A stretch of 64,000 nucleotides of DNA from Shinella fusca (GCF_014203155.1 NZ_JACHIK010000005.1:1-64000), one strand, 5' to 3'. Positions 43,504 through 52,086 are shown, numbered from the stretch's first letter. Program-made: numbers and translations. The notes: a model not told the origin generated them from the letters alone.

Positions 43504-43640
43504 GCCCCTCATCCCGCTACCGCGACCTTCTCCCCGCAAGCGGGGAGAAGGAATATGCCGCGCCGGTTTCCTCAAGCAATCCGGTTCCTGGGGCAAGTCC
43601 CCTCTCCCCGCCTGCGGGGAGAGGGTTAGGGTGAGGGGCA
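43504..43640. repeat. Palindromic repeat pair, family A, inverted
   Basis: A unit at about 43504-43552 and a diverged inverted unit at about 43597-43640 share the CTCCCCGC / GCGGGGAG core and the cccctcat / ggtgagggg ends. The pair separates the BA14K terminator from the convergent hydrolase gene. Confidence 0.82.
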
Positions 43641-43669
43641 AAGCCGCCTGCCGGCACGTCGGTAAAAAA

Positions 43670-44317
43670 TCAAAGCCCGCGCAAATACGGATTGCTGCGC
43701 CGCTCTTCGCCGATCCTTCCTCCCGGTCCGTGGCCGCAGAGGAAGCCGACCTCGTCGCCGAGCGGGAGCACCTTGTCGCGGATCGAATCCAGGAGTTGCT
43801 GGTGGTTGCCGCCGGGCAGGTCCGTGCGGCCGATGGAGCCCTGGAAAAGCACATCGCCGAGATGGGCGAAGCCCTGCTTGCGGTTGAAGTAGATCACATG
43901 CCCCGGCGCATGGCCCGGCGTGTGGTAGACCTCGAAGTCGTGATCGCCGAAGGAGACGGTGTCGCCGTCCTCCAGCCAGCGGTCCGGTACCACGTTGGCG
44001 ACCTTCATCGGCACGCCGAACATCGAAGCCTGCGCCTCCAGCCGCTGGAGCAGCGAAAGGTCGTCCTTGTGGGGGCCGACGATGTCGACGCCGAGCGCCT
44101 CCTTCAGTTCCTTCGCGCCGCCGGCATGGTCGATATGGCCGTGCGTCAGCCAGATCGCCTTCACGGTGATGCCGTTGTTCTTCAGCGTCTCCAGGATCGT
44201 GTCGACGTCGCCGCCGGGATCGACGACCACGCCTTCCTTCGTTTCGCTGTCGAAGAGAATGGTGCAGTTCTGCTGGAAGGGGGTGACGGGAATGATGCCC
44301 GCCTGAAGCATGCCCAT
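43670..44317 (-). CDS. Metallo-beta-lactamase-fold hydrolase (glyoxalase II-like)
   Basis: A 215-residue MBL-fold protein with the zinc motif THGHIDHAGG, a second ligand in HTPGHAPGHV, GDVLFQGSIGRTDLPGG and FLCGHGPGG. It resembles the YcbL-type group of single-domain glyoxalase II-like thioester hydrolases. The substrate is unknown. It begins 70 bp after a small membrane protein on the same strand. Confidence 0.9.
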   Translation of the reverse strand: MGMLQAGIIPVTPFQQNCTILFDSETKEGVVVDPGGDVDTILETLKNNGITVKAIWLTHGHIDHAGGAKELKEALGVDIVGPHKDDLSLLQRLEAQASMFGVPMKVANVVPDRWLEDGDTVSFGDHDFEVYHTPGHAPGHVIYFNRKQGFAHLGDVLFQGSIGRTDLPGGNHQQLLDSIRDKVLPLGDEVGFLCGHGPGGRIGEERRSNPYLRGL

Positions 44318-44387
44318 GGGGCCCTCGCTCGGTTGCCGCTCGTTTCCTCCCTATAGCCGCAAGCGTGGGCTGGCACCAAGCCTGAAG

Positions 44388-44552
44388 TCAGCGCAGGCTC
44401 GCCATTTCCGAGGCGGGGCCGGTGGCGAAGGTCGGCGAGACGGTGGAAAAGAGCAGCGCCGCGACCGCGATGTTGAGCGCGGCATAGAGATAGACCACCG
44501 GGCGGAGCCGGGCGGCAACAGGGTTCTGCGGCTTTTCGGGTTCGGGGCGCAT
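44388..44552 (-). CDS. Small membrane protein, hypothetical
   Basis: A 54-residue protein with a proline/glutamate-rich N-terminus (MRPEPEKPQNP) and one membrane helix (VVYLYAALNIAVAALLFSTV). The start at 44552 follows AAGGGAA. It may be co-transcribed with the MBL-fold gene. Family unknown. Confidence 0.65.
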   Translation of the reverse strand: MRPEPEKPQNPVAARLRPVVYLYAALNIAVAALLFSTVSPTFATGPASEMASLR

Positions 44553-44684
44553 CGTCGGTTCCCTTCGGTTTCGGCCGTCGCGGCCTTTCCTCGTTGTCGT
44601 TCGGTTGTACAACGGCGCGGGATTCCCTCCTGTTCCGCGGGGAACACGCGCGGAGCGGGAAGTGTTGCGCCGGCGCCACAGGGT

Positions 44685-45143
44685 TCAGAGCGGCAGCGCC
44701 GTCGTCTCCTTCAGCGTATCGAGCACGATGGCGGTCTTCACATGCGAGACGGATTCGTGCGGCAGCAGCACGTCGTTGACGAAGGCCGAGAGCGCCTTGA
44801 GGTTCGGCACGACGACCTTGATGATGTAGTCCATCTCCCCCGTCAGCGAATAGGCTTCCAGCACCTCCGGCAGGCGGGAGATGAGCCGCGCGAAGCGCAG
44901 CGCATTGTCGCGGTTGTGCGTGGAAAGCGTCACCGTCACCACGATGACGATGCCGAGATCGAGCTTTTCCCGGTCGAGCTCGGCCCTGTAGGCGCGGATG
45001 ATCCCCTCCTCCTCCAACCGGATGCGCCGGCGCGAGCATTGCGAGGGCGACAGGTTGATGCGCTCGGAAAGCTCGTTGTTCGTCAGGCGCGCATCTTCCT
45101 GCAAATGCGCGAGCAGTTTTCGGTCGAAGTCGTCCAGTTGCAC
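44685..45143 (-). CDS. Lrp/AsnC family regulator, divergent from hpd
   Basis: A 152-residue Lrp-type regulator: QLDDFDRKLLAHLQEDARL and the helix-turn-helix INLSPSQCSRRRIRLEEEG, then the RAM domain with SLTGEMDYIIKVVV. The start is taken as GTG 45143 because a near-perfect GGAGGG site lies just before it. It is divergent from hpd (129 bp between the starts), suggesting control of aromatic amino acid breakdown. Confidence 0.88.
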   Translation of the reverse strand: MQLDDFDRKLLAHLQEDARLTNNELSERINLSPSQCSRRRIRLEEEGIIRAYRAELDREKLDLGIVIVVTVTLSTHNRDNALRFARLISRLPEVLEAYSLTGEMDYIIKVVVPNLKALSAFVNDVLLPHESVSHVKTAIVLDTLKETTALPL

Positions 45144-45190
45144 GGATTGCCCTCCATTACGCCAATTCACGCACGAACATCGCATGGATT

Positions 45191-45229
45191 TGCCAAAGCG
45201 CAAGCACTATGCATGCACATTGCATGGCA
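45191..45229. promoter_or_regulatory. Dyad-rich region between the Lrp gene and hpd
   Basis: TGCCA (45191-45195) and TGGCA (45225-45229) flank the perfect palindrome TGCATGCA (45210-45217), and a further TGCAT follows at 45221-45225. Lrp proteins bind several degenerate dyads, so this is a plausible control region for both genes. Confidence 0.4.
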
Positions 45230-45272
45230 ACGGCGCCATACTTGCCTCACATCAATTTCGAGGAGGACGAAG

Positions 45273-46376
45273 ATGGGCCCTTTCCCGCACGACGCACCGC
45301 CGGCTGAGATCACCGCGGAGAACCCGGCCGGCACGGACGGCTTCGAGTTCGTCGAGTTCGCCCATCCCGAGCCGGAAAAGCTCGAAGACCTCTTCACCCG
45401 CATGGGCTACAGCAAGGTCGCAACGCACCGCAGCAAGGCGATCTCCGTCTGGCGCCAGGGCGACATCAACTATGTGCTGAATGCCGAGCCCGGCTCCCAC
45501 GCGATGAAGTTCACCGAGGAGCACGGCCCCTGCGCCGCCTCCATGGCCTGGCGCGTGGTCGATGCGAAGCACGCCTTCGAGCATGCCGTCGCCAAGGGCG
45601 CGACGCCCTATGAGGGCGACGACAAGGCGCTCGACGTGCCCGCCATCGTCGGCATCGGCGGCTCGCTCCTCTACTTCGTGGAAAAATACGGCGCGAAGGG
45701 CTCGGCCTACGATGCCGAGTTCGAATGGACCGGCGCGCGCGATCCCAAGCCCCAGGGCGTCGGCTTCTACTATCTCGACCACCTCACCCACAACGTCTAT
45801 CGCGGCAACATGGACAAGTGGTGGGACTTCTACCGTGAGCTCTTCGGTTTCCGGCAGATCCACTTCTTCGACATCGACGGCCGCATCACGGGGCTCGTGT
45901 CGCGCGCCATCACCTCGCCCTGCGGCAAGATCCGCATTCCGCTGAACGAATCGAAGGACGAGACGAGCCAGATCGTCGAATACCTGAAGAAGTACAAGGG
46001 CGAAGGGATCCAGCATATCGCCGTCGGCACGGATGCGATCTACGACGCGACCGACCGCCTTGCCGAAAACGGCCTGAAATTCATGCCCGGCCCGCCGGAC
46101 AACTACTACGACCGCTCCTATGTGCGCGTCGTCGGCCATGAGGAGCCTGTCGAGCGCATGAAGAAGCACGGCATCCTCATCGACGGCGAGGGCGTCGTCG
46201 ACGGCGGCATGACGAAGATCCTCCTCCAGATCTTCTCCAGGACCGTGATCGGCCCGATCTTCTTCGAGTTCATCCAGCGGAAGGGCGACGAGGGGTTCGG
46301 CGAGGGCAATTTCCGCGCGCTCTTCGAGAGCATCGAGGAAGACCAGATCCGCCGGGGCGTCATCGCAGCAGAATAA
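45273..46376 (+). CDS. hpd: 4-hydroxyphenylpyruvate dioxygenase
   Basis: A non-heme iron dioxygenase converting 4-hydroxyphenylpyruvate to homogentisate in tyrosine breakdown. The start at 45273 gives 367 residues and follows AGGAGG. The N-terminal domain starts with ENPAGTDGFEFVEFAHPEP. The C-terminal VOC domain has the iron ligands in LDHLTHNV, GIQHIAV and FFEFIQR. The maiA/hmgA genes of the same pathway are not in the window. Confidence 0.96.
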   Translation: MGPFPHDAPPAEITAENPAGTDGFEFVEFAHPEPEKLEDLFTRMGYSKVATHRSKAISVWRQGDINYVLNAEPGSHAMKFTEEHGPCAASMAWRVVDAKHAFEHAVAKGATPYEGDDKALDVPAIVGIGGSLLYFVEKYGAKGSAYDAEFEWTGARDPKPQGVGFYYLDHLTHNVYRGNMDKWWDFYRELFGFRQIHFFDIDGRITGLVSRAITSPCGKIRIPLNESKDETSQIVEYLKKYKGEGIQHIAVGTDAIYDATDRLAENGLKFMPGPPDNYYDRSYVRVVGHEEPVERMKKHGILIDGEGVVDGGMTKILLQIFSRTVIGPIFFEFIQRKGDEGFGEGNFRALFESIEEDQIRRGVIAAE

Positions 46377-46408
46377 CAACCGCGGCAACCAAGCCATGCG
46401 GGGAAGGA

Positions 46409-46436
46409 AGAGGCGGCCGCTTGCGGCCGCCTCTTT
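46409..46436 (+). terminator. Rho-independent terminator of hpd
   Basis: AGAGGCGGCCG / CGGCCGCCTCT with a short loop and a few T downstream. The stem can be read in both directions. Confidence 0.7.
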
Positions 46437-46614
46437 ACGTCGAAGAACCCGGTGCAGCGTGCCTCGGGCCAAATTGACATCTCCCAAAATTATCCGCAGG
46501 TTGCAGATGCCGACCTTTCGGCACCGGAGTTGCGGGCTCCAGACCGCGCCCCGGCAGCAAGGCAACCTGTCCGGCCGGGCACTCCTTTCCGGCGGACCAT
46601 TGGAGGGGAAGTCC

Positions 46615-46878
46615 ATGGAAGCATTGATGCCTATCATCACGCAGCTCATCGCCGGCGCCATCGGGGGCAACGTCGCCGGTGCGGCCCTCAAGCAGGCCGC
46701 CGTGAGCGCGATCGTCCGCACCATCGTCGGCGCCATCGGCGGTGTCGGCGGCGGCCTTCTCCTGCAGATGCTCGGCGGTGAAGCCGGCCTCAGCGGCCTC
46801 GTTGCCGATGGCATCGGCGGCCTCGTCGGCGGCGGCGTGCTGACCGCCATCGTCGGCGCCGTGCTCGGCAAGAAATAG
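46615..46878 (+). CDS. Small glycine-rich hydrophobic protein
   Basis: An 87-residue protein made of alternating hydrophobic and glycine-rich stretches (AGAIGGNVAGAALKQA, VGAIGGVGGGLLLQML, DGIGGLVGGGVLTAIVGAVLG). These look like glycine-zipper membrane segments. The start at 46615 follows TTGGAGGGG. A terminator follows. Function unknown. Confidence 0.72.
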   Translation: MEALMPIITQLIAGAIGGNVAGAALKQAAVSAIVRTIVGAIGGVGGGLLLQMLGGEAGLSGLVADGIGGLVGGGVLTAIVGAVLGKK

Positions 46879-46901
46879 GCAGCGCCCGTTCGCTGAAAGG
46901 G

Positions 46902-46928
46902 AAAGGCGGCCCGAAAGGCCGCCTTTGT
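46902..46928 (+). terminator. Rho-independent terminator of the glycine-rich gene
   Basis: AAAGGCGGCC (46902-46911) pairs with GGCCGCCTTT (46917-46926). Confidence 0.82.
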
Positions 46929-47069
46929 CTTGTGGCGGCGCCCTGTCCCCCCCATTCTTTCAAGTTGATTGTTCCGCCTGTTACGGTCTAACCAGAAAAC
47001 GGGCAGGATCGCCGCTGGACTGGCGCCATCGGGGACCTGGAACGAAAAAGCACGCGGGGACGGCAGCGC

Positions 47070-47576
47070 ATGAAAGGAAATGACAACGTGGCCCGACAGA
47101 TGCCGGACAAGAACGGCATGGGCGAGTTGCACGAAGATGCCATGACGGGCGATGGCCGCATCGATTTCGAGATCATCGAAGGCCTGTTCTTCGCCTATCG
47201 CGACTTCATTTCCGATCCCGACGCGATCCTGGAAAAGAGCGGCTTCGGCCGCGCGCACCACCGGGTCGTGCACTTCGTCAACCGCGAGCCCGGCATGACG
47301 GTCGCCGACCTCCTCGACACGCTGAAGATCACCAAGCAGAGCCTCGCCCGCGTCTTGAAGCAGCTCATCGATTCCGGCTATATCCAGCAGGTGGCCGGCC
47401 CCGAGGACCGCCGCCAGCGCAAGCTCTATCCCACGCGCACGGGACGGGAACTGGCGCTCGCGCTCGCAGAGCCGCAATCCCGCCGCATCGCCCGTGCATT
47501 CGAGGACATGGATGCGGACGACCGCCGGGCGGTGGTCCGCTTCCTGAGCGGCATGCAGAACGCCAAGAGCGAGTAA
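47070..47576 (+). CDS. petP: MarR family regulator, PetP-like
   Basis: A 168-residue MarR-type winged-helix regulator with VVHFVNREPGMTVADLLDTL, the recognition part ITKQSLARVLKQLIDSGYI, and the wing GPEDRRQRKLYPT. It is followed 20 bp later by an OmpR-type response regulator. That pairing matches petP-petR of Rhodobacter, which is the basis for the symbol. There is no petABC cluster in the window. Confidence 0.82.
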   Translation: MKGNDNVARQMPDKNGMGELHEDAMTGDGRIDFEIIEGLFFAYRDFISDPDAILEKSGFGRAHHRVVHFVNREPGMTVADLLDTLKITKQSLARVLKQLIDSGYIQQVAGPEDRRQRKLYPTRTGRELALALAEPQSRRIARAFEDMDADDRRAVVRFLSGMQNAKSE

Positions 47577-47596
47577 GGTTCGAGGAGGCCGAGACG

Positions 47597-48304
47597 ATGA
47601 CCGCTGCCGGCACGCCCAACGACGACGCATCCCATCTCCTCGTCGTCGACGACGACACCCGCATCCGCGATCTCCTGAACCGCTACCTGAAGGACCAGGG
47701 TTTTCGCGTGACCGTCGCGGGCGACGCCGACGAGGCGCGGCGCAAGCTGCGCGGCCTCGATTTCGACCTCATCATCATGGACGTGATGATGCCCGGCGAA
47801 AGCGGCCTGTCGCTGACGAAGAGCCTGCGCGAGATCCGCCCCGTGCCCATCCTCATGCTGACGGCGCTCGCCGAATCCAAAGCCCGCATCGAGGGCCTGG
47901 AGGCCGGCGCCGACGACTATCTCTCCAAGCCCTTCGAGCCGCGCGAACTGGTGCTGCGCATCAACAACATCCTCAAGCGCAACGCCTCGCCCGCCGCCCC
48001 GAAGATCGAGCAGGTCATGTTCGGCCCCTATACCTTCTCCATCGTGCGCAAGGAGCTGAAGCGCGGCGCCGAGCCGATCCGCCTCACCGACCGCGAGCAG
48101 GACATCATGCTGCTCTTCGCCCAGCGCGCCGGCGAGACCATTCCGCGCCACGAGCTGATCGGCGAGGAGACCGAGGTCGGCGAACGCACCATCGACGTGC
48201 AGATCAACCGCCTGCGCCGAAAGATCGAGGACGACCCCTCCAATCCCGTCTGGCTGCAGACGGTGCGCGGCATCGGCTACCGCCTCAGCGTGGAACAGGG
48301 GTGA
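47597..48304 (+). CDS. petR: OmpR-family response regulator, PetR-like
   Basis: A 235-residue response regulator. The receiver has acidic residues in VVDDD, the phosphorylation site D62 in MDVMMPG, and the conserved lysine in LSKPF. The C-terminal winged helix has RLTDREQDIMLLFA, VGERTIDVQINRLRRKIEDDP and VWLQTVRGIGYRL. A histidine kinase gene starts 178 bp downstream, past a family B repeat pair. Confidence 0.92.
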   Translation: MTAAGTPNDDASHLLVVDDDTRIRDLLNRYLKDQGFRVTVAGDADEARRKLRGLDFDLIIMDVMMPGESGLSLTKSLREIRPVPILMLTALAESKARIEGLEAGADDYLSKPFEPRELVLRINNILKRNASPAAPKIEQVMFGPYTFSIVRKELKRGAEPIRLTDREQDIMLLFAQRAGETIPRHELIGEETEVGERTIDVQINRLRRKIEDDPSNPVWLQTVRGIGYRLSVEQG

Positions 48305-48330
48305 GCGTGGAGCGGGGCGGCATGCGGGGA

Positions 48331-48450
48331 CACCCCCCTCTGCCCTGCCGGGCATCTCCCCCACAAGGGGGGAGATTGATCGTGACACCGCCTTGCCCCA
48401 AGCCGATCTCCCCCCTTGTGGGGGAGATGCCCGGCAGGGCAGAGGGGGGT
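48331..48450. repeat. Palindromic repeat pair, family B, inverted, inside a two-component operon
   Basis: A unit at about 48331-48378 and its inverted partner at about 48405-48450 (cores GCCCTGCCGGGCATCTCCCCC and its complement) fill nearly the whole space between the response regulator and the kinase. The pair may influence mRNA stability or the ratio of the two proteins. Confidence 0.85.
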
Positions 48451-48482
48451 AAGCCTCCACACATTATCCCGGAACCCCGCCG

Positions 48483-49865
48483 ATGAGCCTCTTCTCCACC
48501 TTCCGCCGCGACATCGAGCGTGCGCCGCGGGCCGGCTGGAAACGGTTCACCCGCTGGCTGCGCCACCAGATGCCGACGGGGCTCTATGCGCGCTCGCTGC
48601 TCATCATCATCCTGCCGATGGTGCTGCTGCAGGCGGTGGTGGCCTTCGTCTTCATGGAGCGGCACTGGCAGCTCGTCACGCAGCGCCTGTCCATGGCCGT
48701 CACGCGCGACATCGCCGCCATCATCGACCTCATCGAGACCTACCCGCAGGACGCCAACTACACCGAGATCACCCGCATCGCCCGCGAGCGGCTGGAGCTC
48801 ATCATCTCCATCGAGCCGGGCAAGGACCTGCCGCCGCCGCGCAGCAAGCCCTTCTTCAACATCCTCGACGAGATCCTGAGCGAAGAGATCGTCCGCCAGA
48901 TCCGCCGCCCGTTCTGGATCGACACGGTGGGCGAAAGCAATCTCGTCGAGATCCGCATCCTGCTCGACAACAAGATCCTGCGCGTCTACGCCCGCCGCAA
49001 CCAGGCCTATGCCTCGAACACCCATATCTTCATCCTGTGGATGGTCGGCGCGTCGCTGGTGCTGATCGGCATATCGATCCTGTTCCTGCGCGGCCAGATC
49101 CGCCCGATCCTCACGCTGGCGCAGGCGGCCGAGAGCTTCGGCAAGGGCCAGAAGATGCCGGACAACTTCGCGCCGCGCGGCGCCGACGAGGTCCGTCGCG
49201 CCGGCCTTGCCTTCATCCTGATGCGCGAGCGCATCGAGCGGCAGATGGAGCAGCGCACGGCGATGCTCACCGGCGTCAGCCACGACCTTCGCACCATCCT
49301 CACCCGCTTCAAGCTGCAGCTTGCGCTCGCCGGCAACAATCCCGACCTGCAGGGGCTCAACAAGGATGTCGAGGACATGCAGACCATGCTGGAGGGCTAT
49401 CTGTCTTTCGCGCGGGGGGATGCCGAGGAAGACGTCGGCGAAGTGCGCCTTTCCGATCTCTTCGACCGGCTGGCGATGGAGGCCGAGCTGCACGAGCGCG
49501 CCTTCTCCTACGGGATCGACGGCGAGGATGCGGTTCTGGTGCGTCCGAATGCCTTCCGCCGCCTCGTCGGCAACCTCGTCTCCAATGCGCTGCGCTATGC
49601 GAAGACCGTGCGGGTGGAGGCGCGCCACCGCGCCAAGTGGCTGACGATCACCATCGACGACGACGGCCCCGGCATTCCGGAAAAGGCGCGCGAGGACGTC
49701 TTCAAGCCCTTCTTCCGGCTCGACGAGGCGCGCAACCTCGATGCCTCCGGCACCGGCCTTGGCCTTGCCATCGCCCTCGACATCGCCCGCAGCCACGGCG
49801 GCGACGTCACGCTTTCCGATAGTCCGATGGGGGGCCTGCGCGCGACGATCCGCGTGCCGGCCTGA
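48483..49865 (+). CDS. Sensor histidine kinase (EnvZ type)
   Basis: A 460-residue membrane kinase. Membrane helices are at about residues 37-57 and 182-203, with a periplasmic domain of about 125 residues between them. A HAMP domain follows. The phospho-acceptor is H267 in GVSHDLRT. The ATPase domain has N-box NLVSNALRYA, G1 DDDGPGIP, F-box FKPFFRLD and G2 GTGLGLAIA. By position it is the partner of the PetR-like regulator. Its stop touches the convergent csaA stop. Confidence 0.92.
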   Translation: MSLFSTFRRDIERAPRAGWKRFTRWLRHQMPTGLYARSLLIIILPMVLLQAVVAFVFMERHWQLVTQRLSMAVTRDIAAIIDLIETYPQDANYTEITRIARERLELIISIEPGKDLPPPRSKPFFNILDEILSEEIVRQIRRPFWIDTVGESNLVEIRILLDNKILRVYARRNQAYASNTHIFILWMVGASLVLIGISILFLRGQIRPILTLAQAAESFGKGQKMPDNFAPRGADEVRRAGLAFILMRERIERQMEQRTAMLTGVSHDLRTILTRFKLQLALAGNNPDLQGLNKDVEDMQTMLEGYLSFARGDAEEDVGEVRLSDLFDRLAMEAELHERAFSYGIDGEDAVLVRPNAFRRLVGNLVSNALRYAKTVRVEARHRAKWLTITIDDDGPGIPEKAREDVFKPFFRLDEARNLDASGTGLGLAIALDIARSHGGDVTLSDSPMGGLRATIRVPA

Positions 49866-50207
49866 TCAGCACATCTTCCTGCCGTTCGGCACGGTCTGGC
49901 CGACGCCGGCCAGGACGATCGCGCCCGTCTCGTCCTCGAAGCCGAGCGTCAGCACTTCCGAGCGCACCGGGCCGATCTGCCGCGGCGGGAAGTTGACGAC
50001 CGCCAGCACCTGCCGCCCGACAAGCTCCTCCAGCGTATAGTGCACGGTGATCTGCGCGGAGGATTTCTTCGTGCCGATCTCGGGGCCGAAATCGATCAGC
50101 AACTTGTAAGCGGGCTTGCGCGCCTCGGGAAAGGGCAGCGCCTCGACGATGGTGCCGACGCGGATGTCGACCCGCTCGAAATCGGCGTAGGTGATGGTGT
50201 CGGTCAT
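49866..50207 (-). CDS. csaA: tRNA-binding domain protein CsaA
   Basis: A 113-residue OB-fold (EMAP-like) tRNA-binding domain protein. Motifs: FERVDIRVGTIVEALPFPEARKP, LTLGFEDE and the C-terminal VGQTVPNGRKM. CsaA has been linked to protein export chaperoning and tRNA binding. The start at 50207 is taken after an upstream frame that runs into repeat sequence. Confidence 0.92.
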   Translation of the reverse strand: MTDTITYADFERVDIRVGTIVEALPFPEARKPAYKLLIDFGPEIGTKKSSAQITVHYTLEELVGRQVLAVVNFPPRQIGPVRSEVLTLGFEDETGAIVLAGVGQTVPNGRKMC

Positions 50208-50238
50208 GAAAACGGTCCTCGTATGAAAAGGGCAAAGA

Positions 50239-50372
50239 CCCTCTCTGCCTGCCGGCATCTCCCCCACAAGGGGGGGGAGAACGCTAGGGGCTTGCTCTTC
50301 CGTCCCATTTACCCGCTGCGGGTGCCGCAGGTTAAGTCCCTCCCCCTTGTGGGGAGGGGTTGGGGAGGGGTC
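50239..50372. repeat. Degenerate palindromic repeat pair, family B
   Basis: Partial family B units at about 50239-50281 and 50337-50372 (tcccccttgtggggagggg part) separate proC and csaA. They are more eroded than the copies at 35349-35510 and 48331-48450. Confidence 0.7.
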
Positions 50373-50373
50373 T

Positions 50374-51192
50374 TCAGCCCGCCAGTTCCTCGGCGCGCTT
50401 GCGCGCAGCCGCGATGGCCTTGTCGAAGAGCGGCTGCATGCCGTCCTCGGCCATCAGCACGGAAAGCGCAGCGGCGGTGGTGCCGCCGGGCGAGGTCACG
50501 TTCTGGCGCAGCCGGCTGGCGGCGTCGGGGGACTGGTGAAGCAGTTCACCAGCCCCCGCGACGGTTTCCCGTGCGAGTCGCATGGCGAGGTCCGCCGGCA
50601 GGCCCGCTTTGCGTCCTGCCTCTGCCATGCACTCGACGAGATAAAAGACATAAGCCGGGCCGCTGCCCGAGACCGCCGTGACGGCGTCGATGTCCCCCTC
50701 GGTCGCAACCCATTCGACCGGGCCGCTCACCTTGAGCAGGGAATGCACGAAATCGCGCTGCCCTTCGGAAACGCGTTCGTTGGCGAAAGCGCCCGTGACG
50801 CCGCGGCCGATCATGGCCGGCGTGTTCGGCATGGCGCGCACGACGGCGGCCGGACCGAGATGGCTTTCGAGATTGGCGACGGTCTTGCCGGCGGCGACCG
50901 AGACGACCACCGTCTCCGGCCCGACGAGCCCCTTCAGCGGCGGCAGGACCTGGTCCATCACCTGCGGCTTGACCGCGAGGAAGAGGACGCCGGCCTTGAG
51001 GCCTTCCGGTGCCGCCGTCTCATGGCGCGCGCCGTTGCCGGAGATCAGCTCGGCCATGGCCGGCGACGGGCCGGGATCGATGACGAGGACGGAGGAGCCG
51101 GAAATGCCGTTCTTCAGCCAACCGGCGAGCATCGCGCCGCCCATGTTCCCGGCACCGATGAGGACGATGGGACCCGAACCAGCAGCCGCCAT
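50374..51192 (-). CDS. proC: Pyrroline-5-carboxylate reductase
   Basis: The last step of proline synthesis: reduction of pyrroline-5-carboxylate with NAD(P)H. The 272 residues fit. The N-terminal Rossmann motif is LIGAGNMGGAMLAGWL, with VKPQVMDQVL and RAMPNTPAMIG after it. The C-terminal dimerisation domain has VSGSGPAYVF and LRQNVTSPGGTTAAAL. It starts 2 bp after the YbjN-like gene, so the two are co-translated. Confidence 0.96.
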   Translation of the reverse strand: MAAAGSGPIVLIGAGNMGGAMLAGWLKNGISGSSVLVIDPGPSPAMAELISGNGARHETAAPEGLKAGVLFLAVKPQVMDQVLPPLKGLVGPETVVVSVAAGKTVANLESHLGPAAVVRAMPNTPAMIGRGVTGAFANERVSEGQRDFVHSLLKVSGPVEWVATEGDIDAVTAVSGSGPAYVFYLVECMAEAGRKAGLPADLAMRLARETVAGAGELLHQSPDAASRLRQNVTSPGGTTAAALSVLMAEDGMQPLFDKAIAAARKRAEELAG

Positions 51193-51194
51193 GC

Positions 51195-51695
51195 TTACGC
51201 CTCTCCGACCGTTTCGAACAGCACCGCGTCGACCGCGGCTTGCGCATCCATGCCGGACCAGACGACGAACTGGAACGCCTGGAAATAGGCCTCGCAGGTT
51301 TCGAGCGCGCTCGAAAGCAGCACCTCGACCTGCCGGTTGGTGGGCTCCGCCCCGCCTGCCAGCAGCAGCGACTGGCGGAAGATCACGACGTCCTCGCGGC
51401 GCCAGAGGTCGAAATGCCCCATGAGCACCTGGCCGTTCACATGCGAGAGCAGGCTGTGCACCTCGTTGACGCGGCTTTCGGGGACCTTGATGTCGAAGGC
51501 GCAGGCAAGGTGCAGCGCCTCGAACTCTTCCATCCAGGAGAAGGAGACATGGTAGTCCGTCCACTTGCCCTCGACGGTCATCGCGATTTCGTCTTCGCCC
51601 GCGCGCTCGAACGCCCAGTCGTTATTGGCCGCGACGAACTCGATCATGTCGACCGGGTTGGACTGACGCCCGATATCCAATTCCATAAGGCTCAT
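51195..51695 (-). CDS. YbjN domain protein
   Basis: A 166-residue acidic soluble protein of the YbjN (DUF1790) family, similar in fold to type III secretion chaperones. Motifs include VDMIEFVAANNDWAFERAG and MEEFEALHLACAFD. E. coli YbjN overexpression affects motility and stress. The gene overlaps nothing and lies 2 bp before proC; it is commonly paired with proC in rhizobia. Exact role unknown. Confidence 0.88.
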   Translation of the reverse strand: MSLMELDIGRQSNPVDMIEFVAANNDWAFERAGEDEIAMTVEGKWTDYHVSFSWMEEFEALHLACAFDIKVPESRVNEVHSLLSHVNGQVLMGHFDLWRREDVVIFRQSLLLAGGAEPTNRQVEVLLSSALETCEAYFQAFQFVVWSGMDAQAAVDAVLFETVGEA

Positions 51696-51921
51696 GCATC
51701 ACCTTCAAGGCCGGAAGGCATGCGCCATCGCGCTCACACACGCGACGCGGCAAACCATACTCCGGATACAACACTGAATGATTGCTCGGCACTTGGCGCA
51801 ATCTGGACGACTTACCCTGCCCGAACCTTGCGCTGCCCGTCTCGAATCATCATTTAAAATCAGTGTATAACGGCGGAGTCATGACGCCAGCCCCCGCCCC
51901 GGTGTTTTCCCCGGCCGGTTG

Positions 51922-51937
51922 TGGAAAGCGCTTTGCA
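51922..51937. promoter_or_regulatory. LacI/GalR-type operator-like palindrome
   Basis: TGGAAAGCGCTTTGCA is palindromic except for one pair. The AAAGCGCTTT core resembles operators of LacI/GalR-family sugar regulators. No such regulator lies nearby. Confidence 0.3.
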
Positions 51938-52015
51938 AAAAGATTCAGGTCGGACGCTTAAGAGACTCTGCGCAAAGGGCTTTTCGGAAGTGTCCACAGG
52001 GGTAAAAATTTTATT

Positions 52016-52053
52016 AAAAAAAACGGTTGGCGCGATGTGAATCACGCCAACCG
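52016..52053 (-). terminator. Rho-independent terminator of the UbiK gene
   Basis: CGGTTGGCG (52024-52032) pairs with CGCCAACCG (52045-52053). The A-run at 52016-52023 is a T-run on the minus strand. It lies 33 bp past the stop. Confidence 0.88.
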
Positions 52054-52086
52054 AGTCCTGTCGGGGCAAAGGCGTGCCGGAACGGC

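Larger units (their letters stand above)
51696..52086. other. Intergenic region with terminator and one regulatory-like palindrome
   Basis: 391 bp between the YbjN gene and the UbiK gene. It includes the YbjN promoter side, AT-rich sequence, a LacI-operator-like palindrome (51922-51937) and the UbiK terminator. No coding frame with a ribosome site was seen. A small RNA here cannot be ruled out. Confidence 0.5.

Noticed and set aside
46474-46502. Sigma-70 promoter starting from TTGACA at 46474
   Set aside because: The -35 is perfect, but no acceptable -10 occurs at 16-18 bp.
51860-52020. Possible replication origin (AT-rich, tgtccacagg and ttgtggaaa near each other)
   Set aside because: The DnaA-box-like strings match the consensus only in part, there is no cluster, and no parAB, hemE or repABC genes are near.
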